A stretch of 64,000 nucleotides of DNA from the NCBI RefSeq assembly GCF_900142085.1, contig NZ_FQZQ01000010.1:62001-126000 (forward strand), in the 5' to 3' direction. The translations under genes and the position numbers were made by a program. The notes under the pieces were generated by a model that saw only the letters and a list, made by a program, of their open reading frames with translations, was not told the origin of the DNA and ran no database searches. This DNA comes from Shimia gijangensis (GTDB lineage Bacteria > Pseudomonadota > Alphaproteobacteria > Rhodobacterales > Rhodobacteraceae). Of this stretch, positions 17,258 to 25,885 are shown one piece after another (the first letter of the stretch is position 1; every line of letters starts with the position of its first letter).

Positions 17258-17307
17258 AGAATAGGTGTTGATAATCAATGTTTGGCTTGCTCCCCATTTT
17301 CGAGGAT

Positions 17308-17607
17308 TCAGCGGATCAACCGTTTAAATTGATACAGCGTCGCGCAGGTCGCAAGCAATGCCAGAGACAGCCAGACTACTCCCGACTGTTCCAGATAAAC
17401 GATGCCGGTTTTGCTGTCGATGCACCGGCCAAGTTCATTGAAACAGCTCCGCCACTTAAAGTAGAAATCGTAGTAAGCAAAAGACATCGCTGCTGAAAAC
17501 CCTAAGGACAATGCAAAGGCTGATTTCCTGATCAAGTTTTTCATCAGGCGATCATAAAAACCGAAAACAAAGCGGGCAACCGTTGCTTTGTCCGGCACGG
17601 GCGTCAT
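17308..17607 (-). CDS. Small two-helix membrane protein, unknown function
   Basis: A 99-residue protein with two hydrophobic segments (about residues 30-47 and 73-95), and a pair of cysteines (WRSCFNELGRCID) in the loop between them that could form a periplasmic disulfide. I do not recognise the family. Its ATG overlaps the upstream ArsR gene's TGA (ATGA), so it is translated with the regulator and may be its target or partner. Confidence 0.65.
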   Translation of the reverse strand: MTPVPDKATVARFVFGFYDRLMKNLIRKSAFALSLGFSAAMSFAYYDFYFKWRSCFNELGRCIDSKTGIVYLEQSGVVWLSLALLATCATLYQFKRLIR

Positions 17608-17948
17608 TTTTCGTCATCTTTGCGATGCTCGTCCAATTCCCCTTCCAGAAAACGCTCAAACGCATCCAGATTAACAGGTTCAAACTGCCCAAATCCCTGC
17701 ATCCACACCGACGCGGCCCGCAAGGCGTCCGGCTCCAGTTTGCACCATTTCACTCGCCCGCGCTTTTCCTGAGAGATCAGCCCCGCTCGTGTGAGGATCA
17801 CCAGATGTTTGGAAATCGCGGCCAATGACATCTCAAATGGTTCAGCCACATCCGTCACAGCCATGTCATCCTCAAGCAACATCCCAAGGATCGCCCGGCG
17901 GGTTGGATCGGCAAGGGCTGCAAAAGCGGTATCAAGAGGATCAGACAT
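17604..17948 (-). CDS. ArsR-family winged-helix repressor
   Basis: A 114-residue ArsR/SmtB-type regulator: FAALADPTRRAILGMLLED, MSLAAISKHLVILTRAGLI (recognition helix) and the wing EKRGRVKWCKLEPDALRAA. It lacks the CxC metal motif of arsenic sensors. This composition fits the YczG/SdpR-like group that often pairs with a membrane or SRPBCC protein, and here a small membrane protein overlaps downstream. Confidence 0.88.
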   Translation of the reverse strand: MSDPLDTAFAALADPTRRAILGMLLEDDMAVTDVAEPFEMSLAAISKHLVILTRAGLISQEKRGRVKWCKLEPDALRAASVWMQGFGQFEPVNLDAFERFLEGELDEHRKDDEK

Positions 17949-17987
17949 GCGCCTTGATAGCCTTGAACGTGCGGCGTGAAAAGCCGC

Positions 17988-18212
17988 TCACAGCCTATTT
18001 TGGTGCGATGGCCACTTGATCCGTCGTCTCTCAAGTTCTGGTCCCCGCAGGCCAATGTCACGCGCCGTCCTGTCGCTGATATAGGGTTCACTCGGCCCTG
18101 TCCCGGCGGCAAGGCCCTGCAAAACGGGCAAAACCCAGCGCAAAGGTACACGCATCAAAAAGGCAATGGTTCTAGGTGCACGCAAAGGCGTGTTGTAATC
18201 AGAAATCGACAT
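17988..18212 (-). CDS. Small basic protein with DUF1127-like C-terminus
   Basis: A 74-residue Arg-rich protein. The segment ISDRTARDIGLRGPELERRR resembles the LSDRxLxDIGL motif of DUF1127 (YjiS-like) proteins, small regulators linked to RNA turnover and phosphate/carbon metabolism in alphaproteobacteria. The N-terminal hydrophobic stretch (IAFLMRVPLRWVLPVLQGLA) is unusual for that family. It is divergent from the LysR gene at 18320, so it may be that regulator's target. Confidence 0.55.
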   Translation of the reverse strand: MSISDYNTPLRAPRTIAFLMRVPLRWVLPVLQGLAAGTGPSEPYISDRTARDIGLRGPELERRRIKWPSHQNRL

Positions 18213-18319
18213 GATTTTCTCGCAATATGATTGATTTACAAGGGCAGTATGGTCACTCCACTGCGCAAGTTCAAAGACCTTTGCTTGACAGTACGTGTGC
18301 TAAAAAGGCACAAGTACTC

Positions 18320-19216
18320 ATGTCTCGCTCACTGCCACCACTTAATGCCTTGCGCGCATTTGATGCTGCGGGCCGTCATCAAAGCTTCAGCCGCGCGGCC
18401 GACGAATTGCGTGTTAGCCATTCCGCCATCAGCCGCCACGTGCGTGGCCTCGAGGATCGGCTGGGCGTAAAACTGTTCCGCGATCTGCCGCGAGGGGTCG
18501 AATTGACGCTCGAAGGGCGCAGTTACCTCGAACGGGTTCTACCTGCCTTGGATATGATCGCTGACGCCACCGACGATCTGATCGCGACGCCAAGCGGTCA
18601 GGTTACCGTGAATAGCGAACCGCTTTTTGCCGAACGTTTCATCATCCCAAGACTTGCGACGTTTCAGGCGGCCTATCCAGAGATCGAAGTCCGGCTGGAG
18701 GCTTCGGCACGCTTGGCGGATGTCGAACGCTATGAGGCCGATATCGCGATCCGCTTTGCGCATACGGGCGCTTTGGATGGCCCCTGCGAACTGTTGTCAT
18801 CCTCGCCTTTGTATCCGCATGCCACGCCTGAGTTCATGGAGCGTCACATTCGCGAACCCAAAGACTTGCTGAATGTGCCCCGCTATCGGGACCGAACCAA
18901 CAACATTTGGCGCCAATGGTTCGCCGCCGCCAAGGTCGAGGCCCACGAGGTGACGGAAGGAGGCTGGCGTTTGAAGTCGCCACTGGCCTACGAAGCCGGT
19001 CTGAATGGCCTTGGGGTTTATCTCGGTTCATCGGAATGTGTGTCCTTCGATCTCGAAATGGGGCGGCTGGTGCGCTGTTTTGATATCGGCGTCCGGGATG
19101 GGGCATTCTTTCTGGTCTACGGCAGCCGTGGCCCACGTCGCTCCGCGGTGAAACAGTTTCGAGCCTGGTTGCTGGACGAAGCGCGTCCCTACCGTCAGCC
19201 GCTTTCAGCAAATTAA
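18320..19216 (+). CDS. LysR-family regulator, GcvA-like
   Basis: A 298-residue LTTR of the GcvA/AmpR-like group: LPPLNALRAFDAAGRHQSFS, AADELRVSHSAISRHVRGLE and LGVKLFRDLPRGVELTLEG. The effector domain has RFIIPRLATFQAAYPEIEVRL and DIAIRF. ATG 18320 gives the standard start; an upstream in-frame ATG (18227) would add 31 non-homologous residues. Its target is unknown, but the divergent DUF1127-like gene is the nearest candidate. The stop is followed by a small TCAACC/GGTTGA hairpin (about 19217-19233). Confidence 0.88.
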   Translation: MSRSLPPLNALRAFDAAGRHQSFSRAADELRVSHSAISRHVRGLEDRLGVKLFRDLPRGVELTLEGRSYLERVLPALDMIADATDDLIATPSGQVTVNSEPLFAERFIIPRLATFQAAYPEIEVRLEASARLADVERYEADIAIRFAHTGALDGPCELLSSSPLYPHATPEFMERHIREPKDLLNVPRYRDRTNNIWRQWFAAAKVEAHEVTEGGWRLKSPLAYEAGLNGLGVYLGSSECVSFDLEMGRLVRCFDIGVRDGAFFLVYGSRGPRRSAVKQFRAWLLDEARPYRQPLSAN

Positions 19217-19359
19217 ACTCAACCAAAAGGTTGAATGTGCCAAATCCACCCCAATTGCAAAAACCTGACCTGCGACAGACTCGACATCCCTATTCGATTT
19301 TTAAAAAATATACATAATTACAAGGTCTTAACCAGAAGTTTCGGCGGCTTTCAGCGCGG

Positions 19360-19388
19360 TTGACTCACAGCCCCTCGCGCCGTAGCAA
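19360..19388 (+). promoter_or_regulatory. Candidate sigma-70 promoter of the F0 operon
   Basis: TTGACT at 19360, a 17-bp spacer and TAGCAA at 19383-19388 lie about 30 bp before the GTG start of atpI. The arrangement argues against the ATG at 19388 as the start codon, since it would overlap the -10. The prediction is by eye. Confidence 0.4.
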
Positions 19389-19417
19389 TGCGCCAAGTTC
19401 CGAATGGGGAAAAACGC

Positions 19418-19747
19418 GTGACCGATCCCGACCAGAAAGAGCGCCTGGCGCAGCTGGAAGCAAAGATCGAGGCGGCCAAACTGGCCCAGGCACCGAAACC
19501 CCGGGTGGACGAACACTATTCGGCGGCCAATCTGGCCTGGCGCATGGTGATTGAATTAGTGGCCGGTCTTGGGATCGGCTTTGGCATCGGATACGGGTTG
19601 GATCTCCTGCTTGGAACCATACCGATTTTCCTGGTGCTGTTTACAATGTTGGGTCTCGCGGCCGGTATCAAGACGATGCTGCGCAGCGCCAAAGAGATCC
19701 AAGAGGACCAATTGGCCGAACAGGCCGAGAGAGACGAGAGGGACTAA
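19418..19747 (+). CDS. atpI: ATP synthase accessory protein AtpI
   Basis: A 109-residue protein with an acidic/basic N-terminal helix (QKERLAQLEAKIEAAK) and two membrane helices (VIELVAGLGIGFGIGYGLDLLLG and a following segment to about residue 90), the alphaproteobacterial AtpI type. AtpI aids c-ring assembly and Mg2+ handling. I chose GTG 19418, preceded by GGGGAAAAA; an ATG at 19388 lacks a ribosome-binding site. It begins the F0 operon. Confidence 0.8.
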   Translation: MTDPDQKERLAQLEAKIEAAKLAQAPKPRVDEHYSAANLAWRMVIELVAGLGIGFGIGYGLDLLLGTIPIFLVLFTMLGLAAGIKTMLRSAKEIQEDQLAEQAERDERD

Positions 19748-19750
19748 GAC

Positions 19751-20509
19751 GTGGCAAGCGAAGCACACGGCGCCGAGACAGGCGGTCTGGTATTCCACCC
19801 AATGGATCAGTTCATTGTAAAGCCCCTGTTTGGTGGCGACACAATCCACTGGTACACTGTCACCAACGTCACCCTGTGGATGGCATTGTCCGTCGTTGCA
19901 GTGATTGGCCTGATGGTTCTGGGCACCCGTCGTCGCGCGGTTGTTCCCAGCCGCTCGCAATCAATCGGTGAGCTGGCCTACGGCTTTGTTTACAAGATGG
20001 TGGAAGACGTGGCCGGTAAGGACGCGATCAAATTCTTCCCCTACATCATGACCCTGTTCATGTTCATCGTGATGGCCAACTTCCTTGGTCTGCTGCCGAT
20101 GAGCTTTGCAACCACATCGCATTTTGCCGTGACCATAGTTCTGGCGCTGATGGTGTTCCTGACTGTGACCATCGTGGGTTTCGTCAAGAATGGCGCCGGT
20201 TTTCTGGGCCTGTTCTGGGTCTCGTCAGCACCATTGGCACTGCGCCCGGTTCTGGCCCTGATCGAAATCATCAGCTACTTTGTGCGCCCCGTCAGCCACA
20301 GCATTCGTCTGGCTGGTAACATCATGGCCGGTCACGCCGTTCTCAAAGTTTTCGCCGGTTTTGCCGCGATCGCAGTGGTCAGCCCACTGTCGGTTGTCGC
20401 CATCACCGCCATGTATGGTCTTGAGGTCCTGGTGGCCTTTATCCAGGCCTACGTCTTTACCATTCTGACTTGTGTGTATCTGAAAGATGCCCTGCATCCT
20501 TCGCACTAA
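19751..20509 (+). CDS. atpB: ATP synthase F0 subunit a
   Basis: A 252-residue inner-membrane proton channel subunit. The helix with the essential arginine reads [18 protein letters not shown], facing the c-ring carboxylate. The C-terminal helix is [19 protein letters not shown]. The N-terminal [16 protein letters not shown] is typical of the family. It starts with GTG three bases after the atpI stop. Confidence 0.97.
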   Translation: MASEAHGAETGGLVFHPMDQFIVKPLFGGDTIHWYTVTNVTLWMALSVVAVIGLMVLGTRRRAVVPSRSQSIGELAYGFVYKMVEDVAGKDAIKFFPYIMTLFMFIVMANFLGLLPMSFATTSHFAVTIVLALMVFLTVTIVGFVKNGAGFLGLFWVSSAPLALRPVLALIEIISYFVRPVSHSIRLAGNIMAGHAVLKVFAGFAAIAVVSPLSVVAITAMYGLEVLVAFIQAYVFTILTCVYLKDALHPSH

Positions 20510-20564
20510 GGTCTGAACATACTTCACTACAGTTTCTAACTTCCAATCGTAAGGAGATACATCA

Positions 20565-20789
20565 ATGGAAGGTCAACTCGCACACATCGGCGCAGGTCTC
20601 GCAGCTATCGGTTCCGGCGCTGCCGCAATCGGTGTTGGTAACGTTGCAGGCAACTACCTCGCAGGCGCTCTGCGCAACCCTTCGGCAGCTGCTTCGCAAA
20701 CTGCCACTCTGTTTATCGGTATCGCATTTGCAGAAGCACTGGGCATTTTCTCGTTCCTGGTTGCATTGCTGCTGATGTTCGCCGTCTAA
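20565..20789 (+). CDS. atpE: ATP synthase F0 subunit c
   Basis: A 74-residue, two-helix c-ring subunit. Helix 1 has the glycine-rich [21 protein letters not shown], the polar loop is ALRNPSAAA, and helix 2 carries the proton-binding glutamate in [20 protein letters not shown] strong ribosome-binding site (AAGGAGAT) precedes ATG 20565, and a large hairpin follows the stop. Confidence 0.97.
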   Translation: MEGQLAHIGAGLAAIGSGAAAIGVGNVAGNYLAGALRNPSAAASQTATLFIGIAFAEALGIFSFLVALLLMFAV

Positions 20790-20810
20790 GCCAACTGGAA
20801 TATCCTTACG

Positions 20811-20850
20811 TGCGGGCGCGGGCGCGTCAAATGATAGCGCCCCGCCCGTA
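20811..20850 (+). promoter_or_regulatory. GC-rich mRNA hairpin between atpE and atpF'
   Basis: The arms GCGGGCG-C-GGGCGC and GCGCCCCGCCCGT pair over 13 GC-rich pairs with one bulged C and an 11-nt loop. It lies 21 bp past the atpE stop with no T-run. It probably protects the 3' end of an atpI-B-E message or limits read-through, which would raise c over b subunits. Confidence 0.6.
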
Positions 20851-20878
20851 ATCAAACGGAAGTTCCCAGGAGGACGAC

Positions 20879-21424
20879 ATGGCGACCGAAACGCACGAAG
20901 CCACAAGCCACGCCGCAGATGCAGCCGCATCCGCGCCCGGCATGCCACAGCTCGATTTTTCGAACTGGGGAAACCAGATTTTCTGGCTGATGATCACGCT
21001 TGTCGCGATCTACTTCGTCCTGTCGCGCATCGCGCTACCGCGCATCGCTGCGGTTCTGGCCGAGCGCCAGGGGACAATTACAAATGACATCGCCGCAGCC
21101 GAAGGGCTGAAGGTGAAAGCCGCCGAAGCGGAAGAGGCCTATAACAAGGCGCTCGCAGATGCCCGTGCTCAAGCACAGGCCATCGTCGCAGAAGCAAAGG
21201 CCGAGATTCAGGTCGAACTGGATGCAGCAATCGCCAAGGCGGATGCAGAGATTGCCGCCAAGGCAGCCGAGTCGGAAAAGGCAATTGCCGAAATCCGCGC
21301 TGGTGCACTGGTCGCTGTCAAAGAAGTTGCATCTGATACGGCCACCGAGATCGTCTCGACGCTGGGTGGCAAAGCAGACGTCAAGGCCGTAGGCGCCGCT
21401 GTCGACACACGGATCAAGGGGTAA
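20879..21424 (+). CDS. atpF2: ATP synthase F0 subunit b'
   Basis: A 181-residue peripheral-stalk subunit. One membrane helix ([21 protein letters not shown], about residues 35-55) is followed by a long Ala/Glu/Lys-rich coiled coil with [20 protein letters not shown]. The separate b and b' genes are typical of phototrophic and related alphaproteobacteria. ATG 20879 has AGGAGGA upstream; the b gene follows 5 bp after the stop. Confidence 0.94.
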   Translation: MATETHEATSHAADAAASAPGMPQLDFSNWGNQIFWLMITLVAIYFVLSRIALPRIAAVLAERQGTITNDIAAAEGLKVKAAEAEEAYNKALADARAQAQAIVAEAKAEIQVELDAAIAKADAEIAAKAAESEKAIAEIRAGALVAVKEVASDTATEIVSTLGGKADVKAVGAAVDTRIKG

Positions 21425-21429
21425 GGATC

Positions 21430-21987
21430 ATGCGTAAACTAGCAATTCTCCTCGCCCTCACCGCTGCCAGCCCGGCATTTGCCGCAAGCGGTCCTTTCTT
21501 CTCGCTGCACAACACCAATTTTATCGTGTTGATGGCGTTCATTCTGTTCATCCTTGTTCTGATGAAGTTCAAGGTGCCCGGTATGCTGGGTGGAATGCTG
21601 GACAAGCGTTCCGAAGGCATTCAGAGCGAACTGGATGAAGCCCGTGCCCTGCGCGAAGAGGCCCAGACCATTCTGGCGTCTTATGAGCGCAAGCAAAAAG
21701 AAGTTCAGGAACAAGCTGACCGTATCGTTGAGCACGCCAAGTCCGAAGCTGCCACCGCAGCCGAGCTGGCCAAGGAAGATCTGAAATCTTCGATTGCGCG
21801 CCGTCTGGCCGCCGCTGAAGATCAGATCAAATCTGCTCAGGATGGTGCCGTCAAAGAAGTGCGCGATCAGGCCATCACCATCGCAATTGGTGCCGCCAAA
21901 GATGTGATCGCCAAGCAGATGACGGCAGCACAAGGCAACAAGCTGATCGAAGATGCGATCGCAGATGTAGATGCCAAGCTGCACTAA
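21430..21987 (+). CDS. atpF: ATP synthase F0 subunit b
   Basis: A 185-residue b subunit. The N-terminus [20 protein letters not shown] looks like a cleavable signal sequence, common in alphaproteobacterial b subunits. Next come a membrane helix ([21 protein letters not shown]), [19 protein letters not shown] and a long coiled coil. It closes the F0 operon, and a strong terminator follows. No F1 genes are in the window, consistent with the split F0/F1 operons of this group. Confidence 0.95.
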   Translation: MRKLAILLALTAASPAFAASGPFFSLHNTNFIVLMAFILFILVLMKFKVPGMLGGMLDKRSEGIQSELDEARALREEAQTILASYERKQKEVQEQADRIVEHAKSEAATAAELAKEDLKSSIARRLAAAEDQIKSAQDGAVKEVRDQAITIAIGAAKDVIAKQMTAAQGNKLIEDAIADVDAKLH

Positions 21988-22011
21988 GCTTTGACATCGG
22001 CACAGAATTAG

Positions 22012-22041
22012 AAAAACCCGGTCCATGTGACCGGGTTTTTT
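22012..22041 (+). terminator. Rho-independent terminator of the F0 operon
   Basis: AAAAACCCGGTC and GACCGGGTTTTTT pair with a small loop and continue into a T-rich tail, 25 bp past the atpF stop. Confidence 0.9.
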
Positions 22042-22103
22042 GTTTTGCTGTCCTGCACGCAGAAGAACTTCTGAAAGAAAAGTTAACAAATCTACCGCAA
22101 TTG

Positions 22104-22146
22104 TTTTGTACAAAACGGATATTTGCTCTGAAAATTTTGTACAAAA
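22104..22146. promoter_or_regulatory. Tandem identical 12-bp palindromes, candidate operator
   Basis: TTTTGTACAAAA occurs at 22104-22115 and again at 22135-22146, 31 bp centre to centre (about three helical turns). Similarity continues after each copy: CGGATATTTG in the first and TGGACATTTTG in the second. They lie about 100 bp before the lipoprotein ATG. This is the form of a two-dimer operator. The regulator is unknown. Confidence 0.55.
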
Positions 22147-22241
22147 TGGACATTTTGCCGATTGTCCTAGATCCGCCCCGTTCCTGCCAAAATGGTGTGT
22201 TCCTCTGCTGCAAGCGACAGATTCGACAGAAAGCAGAGACT

Positions 22242-22628
22242 ATGAAGAAACTTATTTTGTTAGCAGGCGTATTGACCGTGGCCGGATGTTCGAACCCGAA
22301 CACACTGCAGGTAACGACCGCACCCGCCACGCCCGAGCCGCGCGAGGTTTTCTATGCCAAGAACATTGTGGCGGCGGAAACCGCAAACCCGAACGGCGCC
22401 AAATTTGATGATTTTAAGGCCTATCAACTGAGCAACGGCGACAGGGTCTATTGCGGGCAGATGAATGCGATGGACGAAGTTGGCGGCTATCTGGGCTACC
22501 AACCGTTTTATATCCGGCGCAGCGGTAGTACCATTAAATCAGTGCATTACACTGAAAAATCAGCGGATTTCGCAGACAAGAAATGCACCGAGGCCCGCAA
22601 TGGCGGCTTGATGATCAGCCCTGACTGA
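22242..22628 (+). CDS. Small predicted lipoprotein, unknown function
   Basis: A 128-residue protein with a lipoprotein signal MKKLILLAGVLTVAGCS, whose VAGC lipobox places the lipidated cysteine at residue 16. The mature part has two more cysteines (VYCGQMN and KKCTEA) that could form a disulfide. GGYLGYQPFYIRRSGS is a beta-rich stretch. I do not recognise the family. The likely site is the periplasmic face of a membrane. It may be controlled through the tandem palindromes upstream. It converges with the RNase T2 gene. Confidence 0.75.
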   Translation: MKKLILLAGVLTVAGCSNPNTLQVTTAPATPEPREVFYAKNIVAAETANPNGAKFDDFKAYQLSNGDRVYCGQMNAMDEVGGYLGYQPFYIRRSGSTIKSVHYTEKSADFADKKCTEARNGGLMISPD

Positions 22629-22644
22629 TTGGCGACAGGGTCAA

Positions 22645-23283
22645 TTAGCGCACCGGGTCAAACAGGGCATCCTTTAGCGAACAGTCCCGGATCACATCCC
22701 GACCGCAAGGCACCGGGGTGAGGTCGCGCGACAGACAGACGCGGGCTTCCTGAATGAAACCATCGCGGCAGGTGATCGTCAGCATGTCTTTCTCAAGCTG
22801 TGGATTGGCCTTGAGAAAGGCATCCTCCACCACTGATGCGGGCAGTCTGACGGGTTTGTCCAGTTTGCGAAAAATGGCCGGGCGGGTCACGCTTCCATAG
22901 GCCTTGCGGGACAAGGCGTAATAGTCTTCGGCGGACAGCCCTGAACACCGCCCATGCTTTTTCCATTGATACCAGGCAAGACCAGAAGTTCCCATAATAT
23001 CAGCCATTTGTTCGGTTAAACCCCGAGGCGGATTGCGGTGGTTTGTAGTGCAATGTTCCGGCCATCCACGATGGTATTGCGGCCAAAGTCCATGCATGAC
23101 CCAACCAAAATCCTCGGACGTATCGCATTGCGGAGACTGTTTTGCATCGCCTTCAATCCGGCACCAATTGGGCGACCAGCTGAGCGCCAGAACATAGTAG
23201 TCGAATTCGCCCGCTTTGTGTGTTTGGGCCATGGCTGGGGAGGCAAGCAGGATCATGCCCGCAAGGATTTTCAGGTACCGCAT
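22645..23283 (-). CDS. Secreted RNase T2-family ribonuclease
   Basis: A 212-residue RNase T2 with a signal peptide (MRYLKILAGMILLASPAMAQ). ALSWSPNWCR, active-site CAS1 WVMHGLWPQ and CAS2 WKKHGRCSG hold the two catalytic histidines. Cysteines expected for disulfides are present along the chain. It cleaves single-stranded RNA through 2',3'-cyclic phosphates and probably acts in the periplasm for RNA scavenging. It is divergent from trcR. Confidence 0.9.
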   Translation of the reverse strand: MRYLKILAGMILLASPAMAQTHKAGEFDYYVLALSWSPNWCRIEGDAKQSPQCDTSEDFGWVMHGLWPQYHRGWPEHCTTNHRNPPRGLTEQMADIMGTSGLAWYQWKKHGRCSGLSAEDYYALSRKAYGSVTRPAIFRKLDKPVRLPASVVEDAFLKANPQLEKDMLTITCRDGFIQEARVCLSRDLTPVPCGRDVIRDCSLKDALFDPVR

Positions 23284-23415
23284 TCACTCTTTCCTTATCT
23301 GACAGATGCCATTATATAGGCGCCAAGTTCCCCGACAATGGAAACCCGCACCCCTCAAAAGGTGCTGCCTGCAAAGTCAGGCGCCGGGGAAGATATGTTC
23401 TAAGGAGACCTGCAA

Positions 23416-24165
23416 ATGACCAAATTGCTGCACCCCAAGGCCACCGCTGTTTGGCTGGTAGATAACACAACGATCAGCTTCAAGCAGATTGCCGATTTTG
23501 TTGGCATGCACGAGCTGGAAGTCCAAGGCATTGCAGACGGTGATGTGGCGGCGGGCGTCAAAGGATTTGACCCGGTGACCAACCATCAGCTGGATCAGGA
23601 AGACATCGATAACGCACAAGACAATCCAGCTTTCAAACTGGTGGTTAAGTTTAACGCAGCTGCTGCCGGTGAAGATAAGCGTCGCGGACCGCGTTACACG
23701 CCTCTGTCGAAACGTCAGGACCGTCCGGCATCTATTCTGTGGCTGGTCAAATTCCACCCAGAACTGACCGACGGTCAGATCAGCAAACTGGTCGGCACCA
23801 CCAAGCCCACCATTCAGGCGATCCGTGAGCGCACTCACTGGAATATCTCAAACATTCAACCAATTGATCCGGTCGCTTTGGGGCTGTGTAAACAGTCTGA
23901 ATTGGATGCGGTCGTCCAGAAGGCAGCCTCCAAGAACGTTGGCGACGCTGTCATGAGCGATGACGAACGTCGTAAACTGGTGTCGACTGAACAATCTTTG
24001 GGCATGGAAGCTGAACCCAAAATCCCAACCGCGATTGAGGGTCTCGAAACCTTCTCGTTGTCGGATGATGACGATGAAGACGGCGAAGACACCACCAAGG
24101 GTGATTTCTCGGACGCGGACAGCTTCTTTAACCTGCCATCTGGCGACGGTGAAGAGCAGCCTTAA
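23416..24165 (+). CDS. trcR: Cell-cycle transcriptional regulator TrcR (DUF1013)
   Basis: A 249-residue DUF1013 protein. It has LHPKATAVWLVDNTTISFKQ, IADFVGMHELEVQGIADGDV, RRGPRYTPLSKRQDRPASI and the helix-turn-helix-like LTDGQISKLVGTTKPTIQAI. A long acidic tail (DDDDEDGEDTTKGDFSDAD) ends the protein. TrcR is conserved in alphaproteobacteria and linked to cell-cycle gene control. A clear AAGGAG lies upstream of ATG 23416. A terminator shared with the convergent EamA gene follows. Confidence 0.9.
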   Translation: MTKLLHPKATAVWLVDNTTISFKQIADFVGMHELEVQGIADGDVAAGVKGFDPVTNHQLDQEDIDNAQDNPAFKLVVKFNAAAAGEDKRRGPRYTPLSKRQDRPASILWLVKFHPELTDGQISKLVGTTKPTIQAIRERTHWNISNIQPIDPVALGLCKQSELDAVVQKAASKNVGDAVMSDDERRKLVSTEQSLGMEAEPKIPTAIEGLETFSLSDDDDEDGEDTTKGDFSDADSFFNLPSGDGEEQP

Positions 24166-24188
24166 TCAAAGTGGATTAGGCCTAAGTT

Positions 24189-25139
24189 TCAAAGCCCCGG
24201 TGCGGATTTCGCGTCGGGGCTTTTTCGTTTGACGGACAATGCTCCGGCCATAGTGATCAAAGCGATGCCGGCAAAGGCACCCATGCTCGGAACCTCGCCA
24301 ATAATCACCACGCCCCAGATCACGGCAAAGCCAACATAGGCAAAGTCAAAGATACCTACGATGGCGGGTGGCCCCTTTTGATAGGCAATTGCGGCCCCGA
24401 GGCTACCAATCAAAATCGAAGTGGCGAGGATGGTCATCGCCAGCCAAGCCAAGCCTGACATGGGGCTCCACTGGCTGAGAAAAAAGCCGCCGTCTGTCGC
24501 GTTTGGCGAAAGGCTGACCAAGAGTGACATGACGCCACCGACCACAACAAAGCTAACATTCAACCCAACCGCCAAGGTCATCGGATGTTCCCCCTGACAT
24601 TTGCTGCGCGTGAGGATCATGGCCAACGCATAAAGCATCGCTGAGATAAGCGGCAGCAGGGCGTAGACGCTGAAATCGCTGGCGCTGGGTTGCAGGATCA
24701 GCAGTATGCCCACAAACCCGATAGCCACCGCGATCCACCCCACACGGCTGATTTTGTCCCCCAGCAACAGGGCCGAAAACAGGGTTATAAAGAACGGTAA
24801 TGTATAAAAAGCGGCGGCGGCAACGGGAAGCTGCAAATGCGGCAACGCGGTGTAATAGATCACCCACATCACCACCAACAACAGGCTTCGCAGAATGGTC
24901 CAGACCCCCCGAATAGGGCGCAGGCTGGCGCCTTTTCCGGACAAGCGATGAAGTATCAGCAACACAGGGATCGCTATCAAAGACCGCAGGAAAAAAATCT
25001 GCCAAAGGGCAAAGCTGCTGCTGGTCAATTTGATGAGGGCATCGCCAAGCGACAGCGCCAGTACCGAAAACAGAATACTGCCGATGGCCAAGGGCAGGTT
25101 GTCCCGACTGGCGCGTGGATCACTATGGGGTGGTGTCAT
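24189..25139 (-). CDS. DMT-superfamily EamA transporter
   Basis: A 316-residue inner-membrane protein with ten hydrophobic helices in two EamA halves, including ILFSVLALSLGDALIKLTSS, FFLRSLIAIPVLLIL, LPVAAAAFYTLPFFITLFSA and AIVGIFDFAYVGFAVIWGVV. The S-adenosylmethionine/carnitine-like branch of EamA proteins has similar length, but the substrate is unknown. Its 3' end contains the arms of a bidirectional terminator. It follows recR in the same direction at about 70 bp. Confidence 0.86.
   Translation of the reverse strand: MTPPHSDPRASRDNLPLAIGSILFSVLALSLGDALIKLTSSSFALWQIFFLRSLIAIPVLLILHRLSGKGASLRPIRGVWTILRSLLLVVMWVIYYTALPHLQLPVAAAAFYTLPFFITLFSALLLGDKISRVGWIAVAIGFVGILLILQPSASDFSVYALLPLISAMLYALAMILTRSKCQGEHPMTLAVGLNVSFVVVGGVMSLLVSLSPNATDGGFFLSQWSPMSGLAWLAMTILATSILIGSLGAAIAYQKGPPAIVGIFDFAYVGFAVIWGVVIIGEVPSMGAFAGIALITMAGALSVKRKSPDAKSAPGL
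24191..24225. terminator. Bidirectional terminator between trcR and the EamA gene
   Basis: AAAGCCCCG and CGGGGCTTT form a 9-bp stem with a 15-nt loop. The plus strand continues into TTTTTCG and the minus strand has TTT after the stem. It lies inside the last codons of the EamA gene. Confidence 0.8.
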
Positions 25140-25207
25140 GATATTGTCTGTTCCGACCAGCCGACCTTAGCGCCGACCAAAAGAAACACTATCACCCGTG
25201 CGCAACC

Positions 25208-25798
25208 TTACAAGGCGCGTCTTGCAGACAGAGCGGCGCTGATGGTGCCTTCATCAAGATAGTCCAGTTCACCCCCAACAGGCACACCTTGGGCAAGAGA
25301 GGTCAACCGAACGCGATCTTCCAGTTGATCCGCGATATAATGCGCTGTGGTCTGGCCATCGACGGTGGCATTTAACGCCAGAATAACTTCGGTGATGTTT
25401 TCGGAGGTGATCCGGTCGATTAGTTTAGGGATCGACAGGTCTTCGGGGCCAATACTGTCCAGAGCCGAAAGCGTGCCACCCAGAACATGATAGCGACCCT
25501 TGAATACCCCGGCGCGCTCCATCGCCCAGAGATCCGAGACATCCTCGACCACGCAAAGTTCACCATTGGCACGCTTTTCACTGGCGCAAATCTCACAGAT
25601 ATCTGTGGTGCCAACGTTGCCGCAGTTCAGGCATTCGCGGGCTGTCACGGCCACCTCTTGCATGGCGTCCGCCAAAGGGGTCAGCAAAAGGGCACGTTTG
25701 CGGATCAGATGCAGAACGGCCCGTCGCGCACTACGGGGTCCAAGGCCCGGCAGCTTGGCCATCAACTCAATCAGGGTGTCGATTTCGTTGCTGCTCAT
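25208..25798 (-). CDS. recR: Recombination protein RecR
   Basis: A 196-residue RecR, which with RecO loads RecA on SSB-coated gaps. It shows [20 protein letters not shown] (helix-hairpin-helix), the four-cysteine zinc finger [16 protein letters not shown], and the Toprim part [20 protein letters not shown] with [17 protein letters not shown]. It is the last core gene of the conserved dnaX-ybaB-recR group. Confidence 0.96.
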   Translation of the reverse strand: MSSNEIDTLIELMAKLPGLGPRSARRAVLHLIRKRALLLTPLADAMQEVAVTARECLNCGNVGTTDICEICASEKRANGELCVVEDVSDLWAMERAGVFKGRYHVLGGTLSALDSIGPEDLSIPKLIDRITSENITEVILALNATVDGQTTAHYIADQLEDRVRLTSLAQGVPVGGELDYLDEGTISAALSARRAL

Positions 25799-25885
25799 TG
25801 CCCGACCCTCTTATTGTTCCGGCAGCCATGAGGCCGCCGGTTCTGAGTATTTATACAAGCAAGAAGCCGGAACAGAGGCAAGAAA

